From the NCBI GenBank assembly GCA_017449285.1, contig JAFSJX010000018.1:1-54512 (forward strand): a DNA stretch of 54,512 bases. Direction: 5' to 3'. This DNA is from Treponema sp. Its GTDB lineage: Bacteria; Spirochaetota; Spirochaetia; Treponematales; Treponemataceae. The notes below the pieces were generated by a model. It ran no database searches. It worked only from the letters and a program-made list of their open reading frames with translations, and was not told the origin of the DNA. This document shows, piece by piece, positions 17,182 to 26,663 of the stretch (positions are counted from its first letter, which is position 1; the number at the start of each line of letters is the position of its first letter). The position numbers and the translations under genes are program-made.

Positions 17182-18228
17182 TCAGTCAAACAGCGACAGT
17201 TCACTTCCCTGCGCCGCTCCGGGTTTCAGTCCCAGATGCTCATAGGCTTTTGGCGTGACCATGCGTCCGCGCGGTGTCCGCTGCAAAAGACCGCACTGAA
17301 TCAGGTAGGGCTCGTAGTAGTCTTCCAGCGTATCCATGGATTCGCCGATGGAAATGGCAAGCGTGTCCGCTCCCACCGGTCCTCCGCCAAAGTTTTTTAT
17401 AATCGAAAGCAGAATCTCGCGGTCGTATTTTTCAAGGCCTAGCGCGTCAATTCCCAGCCGCTCCAAGCCGTCCTCGGCAATTTTCAGCGTAACGCGTCCG
17501 TTTCCGTAGACCTGGGCAAAATCCCTCATGCGGCGAAGGACACGGTTTGCCACGCGCGGCGTTCCCCGGGAACAGGATGCCATCAAGAGCGCGGCATCAT
17601 TGTCCACCGTGCAGTTCAAGATGCCCGCCGACCGTTTGATAATCGAGGCAAGTTCCTCATGGCTGTAATAATTGAAGCGTTGGATAATACCAAAACGGCT
17701 TATAAGAGGAGAACTGACCATGCCCGCCTTTGTCGTCGCGCCCACCAGTGTAAAATGAGGAATGGGAATGCGCACCGTCCGTGCCGCCGCTCCCTGCCCG
17801 ATTACCCAGTCAAGTTCAAAGTCTTCCATGGCGATGTAGAGCATTTCTTCAATGGCGGGCTTCAGGCGGTGGATTTCGTCAATAAAAAACACGGTGCGCG
17901 GCGTAATCGTGGAAAGAATGCCCGCCAAATCCTTGGGCTTATCAAGCGCAGGCGAACTGGTCACCTTAAAATCCGCGCCCAGTTCATGCGCCGTAATCTC
18001 TGCAAGCGTGGTCTTTCCCAAGCCGGGCGGGCCAATCAGAAAGAGATGGTCAAGGGGGTCTTTCCGCTCCCGTGCCGCATTGATGAATACAGACAGATTT
18101 TCCTTTATCGCACTTTGTCCCAAAAACTCGTTCAAAAGTTGAGGACGCAGACTTCCTTCCTGCACGTCATCGTCCGCAGGAACATCCGCCCGCACGATAT
18201 GCGTAGCACCAGTCATTTTGTCTTTCAT
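17182..18228 (-). CDS. ruvB: Holliday junction branch-migration helicase RuvB
   Basis: A 348-residue AAA+ motor that drives RuvA-bound Holliday junctions. Walker A is [11 protein letters not shown], Walker B is VFFIDEIHR, sensor 1 is [20 protein letters not shown], and the arginine region is [15 protein letters not shown]. The C-terminal winged helix ends [15 protein letters not shown]. The start overlaps the ruvA stop (ATGA), the standard ruvAB arrangement. Confidence 0.98.
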   Translation of the reverse strand: MKDKMTGATHIVRADVPADDDVQEGSLRPQLLNEFLGQSAIKENLSVFINAARERKDPLDHLFLIGPPGLGKTTLAEITAHELGADFKVTSSPALDKPKDLAGILSTITPRTVFFIDEIHRLKPAIEEMLYIAMEDFELDWVIGQGAAARTVRIPIPHFTLVGATTKAGMVSSPLISRFGIIQRFNYYSHEELASIIKRSAGILNCTVDNDAALLMASCSRGTPRVANRVLRRMRDFAQVYGNGRVTLKIAEDGLERLGIDALGLEKYDREILLSIIKNFGGGPVGADTLAISIGESMDTLEDYYEPYLIQCGLLQRTPRGRMVTPKAYEHLGLKPGAAQGSELSLFD

Positions 18229-18866
18229 TGCGCCAACTCCACAATAGCCCGCCTAAAGAGCACTTCTTCCTTTGCCGACGGGAGCATGTCCGCAAAGGCT
18301 TTTTCGCCAGCGTCCGCAGGAGCCTTCCTTAACTCATCCACAAGCCGCGCAATGACTGCCTCAACGTCGCGTCTGTCGTAGCCCATATTGGCAAGGGCAG
18401 AAATAACATCGGCATATTCTCCGCCACGGTTCTGCGCGGCAGTCGGCTTTGCCCCGCCCTCGTCCAGCGTGAGTTTTCCTTTAAGGGCAAGCAACATCTT
18501 CTGGGCGGTCTTTTTTCCCAGACCAGGAATTTTTTCAAGGGCGGCAAGGTTTCCGTCATCAAGAGCCAAAACCAGTTGCTCAAGGGCAATGCTGCTCATG
18601 ATTTTGACCGCACTCTTAGGTCCAACCCCGTCCACTTTGAGCAAATCAAAAAACAGCGCGCGGTCACGCTCACTCGCAAAGCCAAAGAGAGTCATTGCCG
18701 CGTCAGTATGCTGCAGGTAGGTATAGACCCGCGCTTCTTCGCCAAGATGCGGCAATGCGTCAAGCGATGTGTCGGGCATAACGACGTCCCATTCGATGCC
18801 GTTTGTCGTAAGAAAGAGTTTCTGCGGATATTTTCCCGTAATTGTGCCCGTCAGACTGTTGAACAT
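18225..18866 (-). CDS. ruvA: Holliday junction binding protein RuvA
   Basis: A 213-residue protein that binds the four-way junction and loads RuvB. It starts [19 protein letters not shown] (OB fold). Two helix-hairpin-helix segments follow ([18 protein letters not shown] and [23 protein letters not shown]). The C-terminal domain III, which contacts RuvB, is [23 protein letters not shown]. It is followed directly by ruvB. Confidence 0.98.
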   Translation of the reverse strand: MFNSLTGTITGKYPQKLFLTTNGIEWDVVMPDTSLDALPHLGEEARVYTYLQHTDAAMTLFGFASERDRALFFDLLKVDGVGPKSAVKIMSSIALEQLVLALDDGNLAALEKIPGLGKKTAQKMLLALKGKLTLDEGGAKPTAAQNRGGEYADVISALANMGYDRRDVEAVIARLVDELRKAPADAGEKAFADMLPSAKEEVLFRRAIVELAQ

Positions 18867-18942
18867 GGCAGTATTATATCAGAAAGCAGCCGTTTTGGGA
18901 ATGCCACAAATAAATTCAGACTGCCTCAAAAATTGCCCGTTT

Positions 18943-19425
18943 CTAACCATGCGTGGAATGAATGTGCGTAATTGCGGCAGCAAGGGCATCGGCGGCATGG
19001 TCTGGTTTTGGCTCAGTCTCCAGATTTAAAAGAAGTTTTACATACCGCTCAACCAGTTCCTTGTCCGCCTTTCCAGAACCTGTCACGGAAGTTTTTATTT
19101 GATTGGGAGTATACAACGAAAGCGGCACGGCAAACTGCGAGAGCGTCATCGTTACCACGCCTTTTGCTTCTGCCACATTGAGTGCGCTCGTTACGTTTCG
19201 TGCAAAATACAACGTTTCCATGCTCGCCTCATCGGGTCTGAATTCATCAAGAAGCGCAACAAGACGATTATAAATAGCAAGCAGCCTCGTTCCATGCTCA
19301 TCATCGGGAGAAGTTTCAATTATGCCGTAACTGACCAGTTGCTTGCGTTCGCCTATCGCATCAATTATACCAAAGCCCGTATGCGCAAGTCCGGGGTCAA
19401 TGCCGATTACACGACGTTTTTTCAT
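18943..19425 (-). CDS. ruvC: Holliday junction resolvase RuvC
   Basis: A 160-residue endonuclease that cuts the junction. The acidic residues are visible in VIGIDPGLAHTGFG, ASMETLYFARN, and HAADALAAAI near the C-terminus. ATG 19425 (MKKRRVIG) is chosen because GGAAAGG precedes it closely. An in-frame ATG 18 bp upstream is less likely. It lies 76 bp upstream of ruvA, so ruvC-ruvA-ruvB form one cluster. Confidence 0.96.
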   Translation of the reverse strand: MKKRRVIGIDPGLAHTGFGIIDAIGERKQLVSYGIIETSPDDEHGTRLLAIYNRLVALLDEFRPDEASMETLYFARNVTSALNVAEAKGVVTMTLSQFAVPLSLYTPNQIKTSVTGSGKADKELVERYVKLLLNLETEPKPDHAADALAAAITHIHSTHG

Positions 19426-19538
19426 CACCTTTCCGCTATGCAAAAGAATGAACAGGATTCAAAAAGATGAAACATGATTCTTTATCCTGTCCATCCCTTT
19501 TATCTCTCTGCATCTTTCTTACTAGCCAATCTTTCAAA

Positions 19539-19574
19539 TAAAAAAGACTCTGCATAAAACAGAGCCTTTTTCAA
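19539..19574. terminator. Terminator after yebC
   Basis: An A-run, the stem CTCTG/CAGAG with further A/T pairs and a short loop, then CTTTTT. It can work on both strands and lies just past the yebC stop. Confidence 0.75.
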
Positions 19575-19590
19575 CAAAAATCTTATTCGC

Positions 19591-20334
19591 TTATGCTTCC
19601 GGATCGAAGTCATCGGGATATTCAACCGTAGAGTACACGTTCTGAACATCCTCGTCCTCTTCAAGGCGGTCAAGCAATTTCTGCACTTTTGCGGCAGTTT
19701 CCTTATCGACAGCAGTGTATGACATCGGAACCATGTTCACGCCAGCAGAAAGAGACTCATATCCCTTGCCCTGCAATGCTTCCAGAACCGCATCAAAACT
19801 GGTCGGCTGTGTGGTAACGGTGATAACGCCGTCCTCATTCACGATGTCGTCCGCGCCCGCTTCCAAAGCAACTTCCATCAGTTCGTCTTCGCTCACTTTT
19901 TCTGCATCGTACTCGATAACGCCCTTGCGCTCGAACATGCGGCTTACAGAGCCAGAGGTACCGAGGTTTCCGCCCGTCTTGTTGAAGATGTTGCGGACGT
20001 TTGCCGCGGCGCGGTTCTTGTTATCGGTCAAAACTTCAACCAAAACCGCAACGCCACCAGCCGCATATCCTTCGTAGACCAATTCTTCGTAGTTTGCGGC
20101 CCCAGTTTCGCCCGTTCCCTTTTTGATTGCGCGCTCAATATTGTCTTTCGGCATTGAAGCGGCGCGCGCCTTCAAGATAGCAGTGCGCAAACGAGGGTTA
20201 GAATTCGGGTCTCCGCCACCCATTTTTGCGGCGATAGAAATTTCCTTGATGAACTTTGTAAACAACTGACCACGCTTGGCGTCTGCAATGCCCTTAGCGT
20301 GCTTAATGGTAGACCATTTACTGTGTCCTGACAT
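19591..20334 (-). CDS. yebC: YebC/PmpR family protein
   Basis: A 247-residue protein of the YebC/TACO1 family, starting MSGHSKWSTIKHAKGIADAKRG as nearly all members do. Other family blocks are FTKFIKEISIAAKMGGGDPNSNPRLRTAI and IKKGTGETGAANYEELVYEGY. Members act as transcriptional regulators or help ribosomes through proline stretches. It lies upstream of the ruv genes, as in many bacteria, but is separated from them by a terminator. Confidence 0.96.
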   Translation of the reverse strand: MSGHSKWSTIKHAKGIADAKRGQLFTKFIKEISIAAKMGGGDPNSNPRLRTAILKARAASMPKDNIERAIKKGTGETGAANYEELVYEGYAAGGVAVLVEVLTDNKNRAAANVRNIFNKTGGNLGTSGSVSRMFERKGVIEYDAEKVSEDELMEVALEAGADDIVNEDGVITVTTQPTSFDAVLEALQGKGYESLSAGVNMVPMSYTAVDKETAAKVQKLLDRLEEDEDVQNVYSTVEYPDDFDPEA

Positions 20335-20479
20335 TATATGCTCCTAAAAAATTAAATTCCAAGAATAGTTATTTATGATACCACAAAGCAAAATGCAGTG
20401 TCAAGTAAGCGCAGAACAGAGTGCAAAGCAGCGCATATCGAAACGCAAAAAAATGTCCCGCGAAGTTTCAGAAAGAGGT

Positions 20480-21859
20480 CTACACATACACATCATCATC
20501 ACGCCCCTTGATAACAAGATGCCCTTCTTCCCATGCACGGCGCATTGTGCTGAAAAACTGGGAGGTGATTTTTTCGCAGTCGGCGCGAAGCATCGGCTTT
20601 TTTGCCTGTTCCTCGCCCAGAATGATTCCCGCGCGGTTCTGGCTGACATTGTGCAGGATTTTTTTGCGAAACGCATCATCTTTTCCCGCTATCAGATAGG
20701 CAATGTCAGCATCGCTCATGGAATGAAGCTGATTCTGCAAGAATTTGTCATCAGCATTTAAAATATCTTCATTCGTGAACAAACGTTCCCGCAAGTCCGC
20801 GCCCAAATCGGGGTCTTGGGCAGACAATTTTGAGAGAATCGCACCCTCATGTTCAGGCGACATCTGTTTGAGAATCTGCGCAAGCGCGTTCCGCCCATCA
20901 ATACTGTCCGATTTTTCCACCACAATCGAATTGAGTTTTTCGCGCATCGCAGCATCCACGCGCTTGACCACATCAGGACTAATATGCTTGAGTTTTGCAA
21001 GGCGCAGAACAACTTCTTTTTTTTCGTCAGCGGGAAGCGCGGTAATGACGGCGGCAGATATTTTGGGCGGAAGATAAGACAGTACCAGCGCACGAATATA
21101 CGCGCTCTCATCTTTTAAGAGTAAGCCAACTTTTTCCGCGTCCGCCTCCGAAAGAAAATCAAACGGCTTCCCGTCGACAAATGGCACGGATTTCTGAAGC
21201 ATTGCCTCGGCTTTTTCCGCTCCGAACGCTTTTTCCAGCATTGCTCGTGCCGTTTCCACACCGCCGTCCTCACGAGACTTCTGCACAAGCGAGTGGAATT
21301 CCGCAAGAATTGATTCCGCCTCTTCCGGCTCAACGCGGCGAATTGAGGCAAGTTCCGGCACGATTTTTTCAATCTGCTCTTCGGTCAGGTGAGGCATAAT
21401 TTTCGCCGCTTCATTCTCACCAATTAAAAGCAGGAATTTTGCCACGCGGCGGTAGACAGACTCTTTTCCGTCCGCAGACTTTTGCACGGGAACTTTTAAA
21501 AGACCGCCCTGAGCCAGAGCCTTTGCCGCCACCACCGCCGATTGAGATGACTGCGCCGAAGTTTTTTGCACGAATGCCGTTTTCTGCGGCGGTCTTTTCT
21601 CATCAGAAGTCATGCTGTCCATAGGATTTTTGGAATACAATGGCTGGCTTGGTTTTTCCACGCTCGCACGAGCCGCATTTTCCGGCGACATTCCTTTCGT
21701 AATAACGTTATCAAATGCCTGCTGGGTGTTCACTTTTTCCAGACGGGAAAGAAAATCCGCGTTCAGTTTTTTTGTTTTTGAGTCTCCGTCATTTACCCGT
21801 TCCGCGTCAGTCTTCGACATATTTTGATATGCCAGAAATTGTCGGTCATTCAAATTCAT
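20480..21859 (-). CDS. FliG-like flagellar motor protein (second FliG type)
   Basis: A 459-residue FliG-family protein. A low-complexity N-terminal extension of about 130 residues has Gln/Ser/Lys-rich text and NPMDSM. The FliG N and M domains follow (VAKFLLLIGENEAAKIMPHL, ALVLSYLPPKISAAVITALP), then the C-terminal domain (LFTNEDILNADDKFLQNQL ... SDADIAYLIAG). In the torque helix the acidic pair is EE (LGEEQAKK) instead of DD, and the surrounding charges differ from classic FliG. Spirochaetes carry two FliG proteins. The extension and divergence fit the FliG1 type, which is not the main rotor protein. It starts 3 bp after the NHL/VWA gene. Confidence 0.85.
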   Translation of the reverse strand: MNLNDRQFLAYQNMSKTDAERVNDGDSKTKKLNADFLSRLEKVNTQQAFDNVITKGMSPENAARASVEKPSQPLYSKNPMDSMTSDEKRPPQKTAFVQKTSAQSSQSAVVAAKALAQGGLLKVPVQKSADGKESVYRRVAKFLLLIGENEAAKIMPHLTEEQIEKIVPELASIRRVEPEEAESILAEFHSLVQKSREDGGVETARAMLEKAFGAEKAEAMLQKSVPFVDGKPFDFLSEADAEKVGLLLKDESAYIRALVLSYLPPKISAAVITALPADEKKEVVLRLAKLKHISPDVVKRVDAAMREKLNSIVVEKSDSIDGRNALAQILKQMSPEHEGAILSKLSAQDPDLGADLRERLFTNEDILNADDKFLQNQLHSMSDADIAYLIAGKDDAFRKKILHNVSQNRAGIILGEEQAKKPMLRADCEKITSQFFSTMRRAWEEGHLVIKGRDDDVYV

Positions 21860-21862
21860 AGG

Positions 21863-23938
21863 CTATTCCAACGGAGAAAAATATCCGGTCTCCGCACGTC
21901 CGCTTCGATTCATCAGATATGCCTCAAGTTCCACAGGAAGATAAGACTGACCAAATTCCGTTTTGAGCTGGGATGTATACGACAGGCGATACATACCGTT
22001 CGGGATGGCAAGTATATCCTGCATCATGCGCGATAACCCCTGCGACCTGAACACATAATACTCCCCGCCGTTGGTATTCTCTGCCAAATAAGTAATTTCC
22101 CGCGCAGGAGTTCCCTGAGTAAGCATGACCACAGCCATAGGAATAGCATTATTGTTCAAATATGCGGACAAATCAGAAAGGCTGTAGTTTGAGAACGCAT
22201 TCTGGCTCACCGTTCCGTCCGTGATGTAAATAATCGCCCGCTTTTTTTCTGCGTTAATCAGACCGTTTGCCGCAAGCCGAATCGCACGGTCAAGGCTGAC
22301 CTGAGATGCGACAGGATTTTTAAGCGCGCTCATGCTGAACTGTTTTATGCCATTCGGTGAGCCTGTGTATTCAAGAATCGGCATTGCCCCCGCACTGATA
22401 ACGCGAACCGTCTCCTCCTCTTTCATTTCGGAAGCAATTTCACGCACGGCACTTTCCAATGCCTCACGATAGCGCGAAGTTGAAACAGAGCGGTCAATAA
22501 TCAGCGTAACATCGGCAATATCATTCGCAAAAGCCGCGCCCTCAAAGCGCAAATCCATAACGGGAACTTTCCGCTCCGTCACAAAAAAATTCACGTCTTT
22601 CAATCCAACTATACTCTGACGGTGGCGGTTCTCCACTTTGACTTCCAGCGTCACCTTGGGAAATGAGGTTGCATCTACGCGCTCAATCTGGACGAACAAA
22701 CCGCCGATAAGTTCGCTCATCTTTGCCATAATGTAGACTTCATTTGAGACCACGTCGCTTACCAGTACATTACCATTCGCATCAGGCACGGCACACGTCA
22801 CGCGGGAAGGGGCATTTCCTGTGTTCACGTTCTCAAAAACCGCACCTGTTCCCGCATCAATTGAATACACATGATTCTTGTCGCAGAGTACCAAATAGCC
22901 GCCCCACTGCTTCATGGATTCTGGCTTTATAAACGTTTTTTCCTTGCAGAGCAGCCCCAGATAATTTCCTGCCGTGTCAAAACGATAGACCGCCCCTGTT
23001 ACCGCATCCGCAACACAGACTGCATCGTTCATACAAGCAATTCCCGTCGGTGCTTTCAGGCCCGCAAAATCAGCCGACTTTCCGCCAAAATAGAACAGCG
23101 CATTGCCATCCTTATCAAACACATCTACGCGGGCATTTCCAAAATCAGTCACATACACATTGCCAAGTTCATCCAGCGCAAGATACTGAGGACCGACCAT
23201 CTGCCCTACGCCGATTCCCTTTTCACCGAATGATTTGACAAAACCGCCCTTTGCACTGAACTTGCTGATTCTGTCGCCCGCAGATTCCGAGACCAGAATA
23301 CTTCCATCACTCATACGAATCATATCCATCGGACGGTCAAAACCAGTCAGCGGAACATTCACCCTGTTCACCACAAGACCATTGATGTCTATTTTTATCA
23401 GCTCATTCGAACCGTATGCAAGCACCCAGATTGATCCGTCATCTTCTGGCAGAACCGAAATCGGCTGGCTGAACACAAGATTTTCGCCGTTGCGTCCAGG
23501 GAAACTTCCCGCCTCGGTATATTTTACGGAAGACTGATAGGCATTGTCAGTGATACGCCGCTCACGCACAATCTCAATCTGATTTTTCAGCAGAAGCCCG
23601 CCATATCCACTGTCGCTCGCAAACTGCCACTGCTGTAACGCCGCGCCCTCAATCCCGGAGCGGTAATAGGCTTTGCCCAGCCAGTCCAAAATAAGATTTT
23701 CGTTCGGGAGATAGGAAAGAGCCTTCTCAAACTGGAGGATTGCATCGTTAAACGAGCCGCGATAATACGCCTGCACTCCGCGTCGAAATTCCTGAAAAGC
23801 AAGCGCGCTTTCTGCCGTCTGTGTACCAGATGCGTTCAGCGTCGTTGCCTCCCTGCTCGTAAACGGCGTTTGCTGGGCAACCACAGGAAGAGAAAACAGC
23901 AGGACAACAAGGGTAAAAACATTTTTTAGATACTTCAC
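21863..23938 (-). CDS. Exported TPR/NHL-propeller/VWA-domain protein
   Basis: About 691 residues. GTG 23938 is chosen: GAGGGGG lies just before it, a signal peptide follows (KYLKNVFTLVVLLFSLPVVAQ), and it sits 10 bp after the previous stop. A short TPR-like pair follows (AYYRGSFNDAILQFEKALSY). A six-bladed NHL-type beta-propeller covers about 120-400 (repeats such as LALDELGNVYVTDFGNARVD). A von Willebrand A domain has the metal site DRSVS (VTLIIDRSVSTSRYREALE) and the later IIYITDGTV. It is periplasmic or surface exposed and probably a protein-protein interaction platform. With the TPR gene upstream and the FliG-like gene downstream it forms a three-gene unit. Confidence 0.82.
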   Translation of the reverse strand: MKYLKNVFTLVVLLFSLPVVAQQTPFTSREATTLNASGTQTAESALAFQEFRRGVQAYYRGSFNDAILQFEKALSYLPNENLILDWLGKAYYRSGIEGAALQQWQFASDSGYGGLLLKNQIEIVRERRITDNAYQSSVKYTEAGSFPGRNGENLVFSQPISVLPEDDGSIWVLAYGSNELIKIDINGLVVNRVNVPLTGFDRPMDMIRMSDGSILVSESAGDRISKFSAKGGFVKSFGEKGIGVGQMVGPQYLALDELGNVYVTDFGNARVDVFDKDGNALFYFGGKSADFAGLKAPTGIACMNDAVCVADAVTGAVYRFDTAGNYLGLLCKEKTFIKPESMKQWGGYLVLCDKNHVYSIDAGTGAVFENVNTGNAPSRVTCAVPDANGNVLVSDVVSNEVYIMAKMSELIGGLFVQIERVDATSFPKVTLEVKVENRHRQSIVGLKDVNFFVTERKVPVMDLRFEGAAFANDIADVTLIIDRSVSTSRYREALESAVREIASEMKEEETVRVISAGAMPILEYTGSPNGIKQFSMSALKNPVASQVSLDRAIRLAANGLINAEKKRAIIYITDGTVSQNAFSNYSLSDLSAYLNNNAIPMAVVMLTQGTPAREITYLAENTNGGEYYVFRSQGLSRMMQDILAIPNGMYRLSYTSQLKTEFGQSYLPVELEAYLMNRSGRAETGYFSPLE

Positions 23939-23948
23939 ATCTGCCCCC

Positions 23949-24620
23949 TCAGTCTGCCTGCGCCAGACGGATATGCTCCAGAATTTCTTCATTGTCCGGC
24001 ATTCTTTCCTTGGCAAGATTCAGGAATTTATTGGCTTCTTCCAAAAGACCCAGCTTTAGATACACCCATCCGACCGAATCAAGGCAGGCCGCAGAGTCAG
24101 GAGCCTTTTTGAGCGCACGCTTGCAGAACGTCAGCGCAGAAGTCAAATCACGGTTCTCACAGGCAAGCACATAGCCCATGCCGTTCAGCGCGGTAGGATT
24201 CTCAGGGTCTATTTCCAGGGCTTTTTTATAGTAGGAAAGGCTCAATTCCGCGTCATTCTGTCCCCATGCGTTGTAGGCAAGCGCGGCATACACGGAGGCA
24301 GGACGATATTTTGATTCCAGCAGTTTTTGCAGTTCATAGTCAGCAAGTTTTTTTCGCCCGCTCAACGTATAGATAACCGCCAGAAGAAAACGGCACTGCA
24401 ACACACGGTCAACGCTCTGCCCCGCAGTGACAACCTGTTCCAGATACAACAGGGCATCCTCATAGCGTTCCAATTTTGCGTAGCATAAGCCGATATAATA
24501 GGCAAGTTCAATTGAATCAGCACTGTCATCTGGAAGAGAGAGAAAAAATGCAAGGGAAGCCGCGTATTCAGAACGCTTGTACAGGTCAATTCCCTCCGCG
24601 AGAACATCTTTTTTTGCCAT
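23949..24620 (-). CDS. TPR repeat protein
   Basis: A 223-residue protein made of tetratricopeptide repeats (AYYIGLCYAKLERYEDALLYLEQ, AALAYNAWGQNDAELSLSYYKKALEIDPENP, LDSVGWVYLKLGLLEEANKFLN). It has no signal peptide, so it is cytosolic. GGGAGGAATCT precedes the ATG. A scaffold role is likely, with partners unknown. It heads the unit with the NHL/VWA protein and the FliG-like protein. Confidence 0.85.
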   Translation of the reverse strand: MAKKDVLAEGIDLYKRSEYAASLAFFLSLPDDSADSIELAYYIGLCYAKLERYEDALLYLEQVVTAGQSVDRVLQCRFLLAVIYTLSGRKKLADYELQKLLESKYRPASVYAALAYNAWGQNDAELSLSYYKKALEIDPENPTALNGMGYVLACENRDLTSALTFCKRALKKAPDSAACLDSVGWVYLKLGLLEEANKFLNLAKERMPDNEEILEHIRLAQAD

Positions 24621-24656
24621 AGATTCCTCCCAAACCCAAAAAACTACAGCGTTATT

Positions 24657-25436
24657 CTATAATACTATACTATGAAGATTTTTACAAGATATTCGCACCG
24701 AAGTCGGCTCTGCCTGTATCAGCGAAACCGAAATTCTTCCGCTGGTTACCGCCGCAAAATCGCTGTCATCCGCGCCCTCTGTCCGTATGTTTCCGCCCGT
24801 AAAATAGCCGTACACCGCGCCGTCAGTTTCCGTCTGAATATCCACTTTGTCGCGGTAGTCACGCTTTGAGGTCGATGTGAATGACACGCCATCGTAGGCA
24901 TCTCTGGAAGCGGCGTTCACGTTTACAAAGGCTTCTTTTGTGCAAAGCGCAACCAGTTTCTCAAGGTTTTTCGCAGCAAAATCCGCAAGCGGCGCAAATT
25001 TCCAGCTGCCATCATAAGTTTCCACGCTCAGCGCGATGCCTGGTTTTCCGTACAAAACTGACTGCCGAGATGCCGCCGCCGTTCCCGAATACACGATGTC
25101 CGTTCCCATGTTCGCGCCCTTGTTAATGCCGCTTACAACCGCGTCAAACTGCACGTCACCGAACAATTTTGACTTTAAGGCGCATATCACGCAGTCCACG
25201 GGATTTCCTTCCGAAGCCCAGCGGTTTTTTCCGTGCGGAGTCAGTCGGAGCGGTTTGTGCATGATGATATGATTTGAGACGGCGGAGCGATTCCCGTCGG
25301 GGGCAAGCACATACACATTGCAGACCGGACGCAAGGCTTTTTCCAAAGAAAGCAACCCCGCGCCCTCAATGCCGTCGTCGTTGGTCAGAAGAATGTTCAG
25401 CCGCTTTTTTGGCTCTTTTTCCGCGCTAGTTGACAA
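24657..25436 (-). CDS. surE: 5'-nucleotidase SurE
   Basis: Survival protein E, a metal-dependent nucleoside monophosphate phosphatase of about 259 residues. Motifs are NILLTNDDGIEGAGL, LAPDGNRSAVSNHII, and SGINKGANMGTDIVYSGTAAASRQ with the metal-binding Asp, Asp, Ser and Asn in place. The start is probably TTG 25436, with GGAG in good position inside the end of the preceding gene (11-bp overlap). A longer frame starts at TTG 25460. The C-terminus is short. It is coupled to the galactokinase-like gene upstream. Confidence 0.93.
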   Translation of the reverse strand: MSTSAEKEPKKRLNILLTNDDGIEGAGLLSLEKALRPVCNVYVLAPDGNRSAVSNHIIMHKPLRLTPHGKNRWASEGNPVDCVICALKSKLFGDVQFDAVVSGINKGANMGTDIVYSGTAAASRQSVLYGKPGIALSVETYDGSWKFAPLADFAAKNLEKLVALCTKEAFVNVNAASRDAYDGVSFTSTSKRDYRDKVDIQTETDGAVYGYFTGGNIRTEGADDSDFAAVTSGRISVSLIQAEPTSVRISCKNLHSIVL

Positions 25437-26604
25437 CGTGAACTCCGTCCGCAGGTTCAATTTCGTAAGTCCTCGGGTGGAAGCCGAAAATACGCTCGTA
25501 TTCAGAAAGTTTTTCCTTGAACAGCGGAATATCGTCTTTGTTCAGAATCGTGTAGGCACATCGCCCGAAGCCTTTTCCCGTGATACGTCCGCAGGAATTT
25601 GGATTGCGCATATCATTCAGGTTGGGATTTATCATCGAAAGCCGCTTTAAAATCCAGTCAACTTCCGCGCAGGAAAGTTCGTAGTCATCACGCATATTCT
25701 TATGGCTGCTGTTCACCGAGCGCGCAAAACCGCCGAACTCATTTTTTTTAAGATAATTGACGGCATCAAGCACATATTTATGCTCCCTCATAATGCACAA
25801 AAGACGATGGCGCGTAATCTCATTCACCACGCCCAGAACCTCGTTGACCTCCGTAGGATTATCCTCGTACACCCATCCGCCGTAAACATGAGACTTCCGC
25901 TCTTTAAGTTCACCCAAAAGCAGCACGTTCTCAGGCTGACGCAAAACCTCTTCGTTCCACACCATAACACGCTGAACCCGTGCGTCCGTAAGCAGAATCC
26001 GTTTGTCGGGGAAATCAAAGGGAACAAGGTCATGCTCGCCTGTCGCATAATCGGTCAGCACAAAATGACCTTTTTTCGCATACAAAGCCGTACAGTTCGC
26101 CGCCATAAAATTCTGGCTGTTCAGGAAAAGTTTGTTTCCCCGCTCAATCGCCTGCAGAAGCTGCACGTCGGTGCATTTCAGATCCATCGCCTCGCGGATT
26201 GCATAAGCCGTTCCCACTTTCATTGCCGTGGTAATACCGAATCCTTTTGACGGAAGCATCTCCGAATAAATCGTGACGTTCATGCCACGAAGCTCAAAGC
26301 CGCCCGACGTAAAGCCGTAAATCATCCCTTTGAGCGCGTTTGACCAACGGTCTTCCTTGCGGAATTTGAGCGACGTGAGAATTGCCCGCTTTCGGTCTTT
26401 CATCTGAACAAAATAAAAACGGAGCGCACCATCGTCGCGGAACGACAGGGCGATATAGACAGGAAGGTTCACTCCCATGGAAAGCGTTTTGTCCTTAAAG
26501 AACCATGAATGTTCGCCAATCAAGTGCATATGTGATGGCACGGAGACCACAATCTCGGGGTCTTCTTCGTATTCTGCTCTGTGCGCTTCAATCACCGGCT
26601 TCAT
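25426..26604 (-). CDS. GHMP kinase, galactokinase-like, divergent
   Basis: A 392-residue protein of the galactokinase branch of GHMP kinases. Motif 1 is VPSHMHLIGEHSWF (normally GRVNLIGEHxDY). The ATP loop is LPSKGFGITTAMKVG (normally PxGxGLSSSAAL). Motif 3 is RITGKGFGRCAYTIL. All three are recognisable but altered, in particular the loss of the SSSA serines. Activity on galactose is therefore uncertain, and another sugar or a non-catalytic role is possible. AAGGGAAA precedes the ATG. Its start is back to back with lnt. Confidence 0.75.
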   Translation of the reverse strand: MKPVIEAHRAEYEEDPEIVVSVPSHMHLIGEHSWFFKDKTLSMGVNLPVYIALSFRDDGALRFYFVQMKDRKRAILTSLKFRKEDRWSNALKGMIYGFTSGGFELRGMNVTIYSEMLPSKGFGITTAMKVGTAYAIREAMDLKCTDVQLLQAIERGNKLFLNSQNFMAANCTALYAKKGHFVLTDYATGEHDLVPFDFPDKRILLTDARVQRVMVWNEEVLRQPENVLLLGELKERKSHVYGGWVYEDNPTEVNEVLGVVNEITRHRLLCIMREHKYVLDAVNYLKKNEFGGFARSVNSSHKNMRDDYELSCAEVDWILKRLSMINPNLNDMRNPNSCGRITGKGFGRCAYTILNKDDIPLFKEKLSEYERIFGFHPRTYEIEPADGVHVVN

Positions 26605-26625
26605 CTGATAAATTTCCCTTCTTAC

Positions 26626-26654
26626 TTGAATATGTATTTTCTTATTATTATAAT
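26626..26654 (+). promoter_or_regulatory. Sigma-70 promoter of lnt, leaderless
   Basis: TTGAAT, a 17-bp spacer and TATAAT. The expected transcript start is about 26660-26662 and the lnt ATG is at 26664, so the mRNA would have almost no leader. No Shine-Dalgarno is present in front of that ATG, which agrees. Confidence 0.7.
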
Positions 26655-26663
26655 GATACTATA

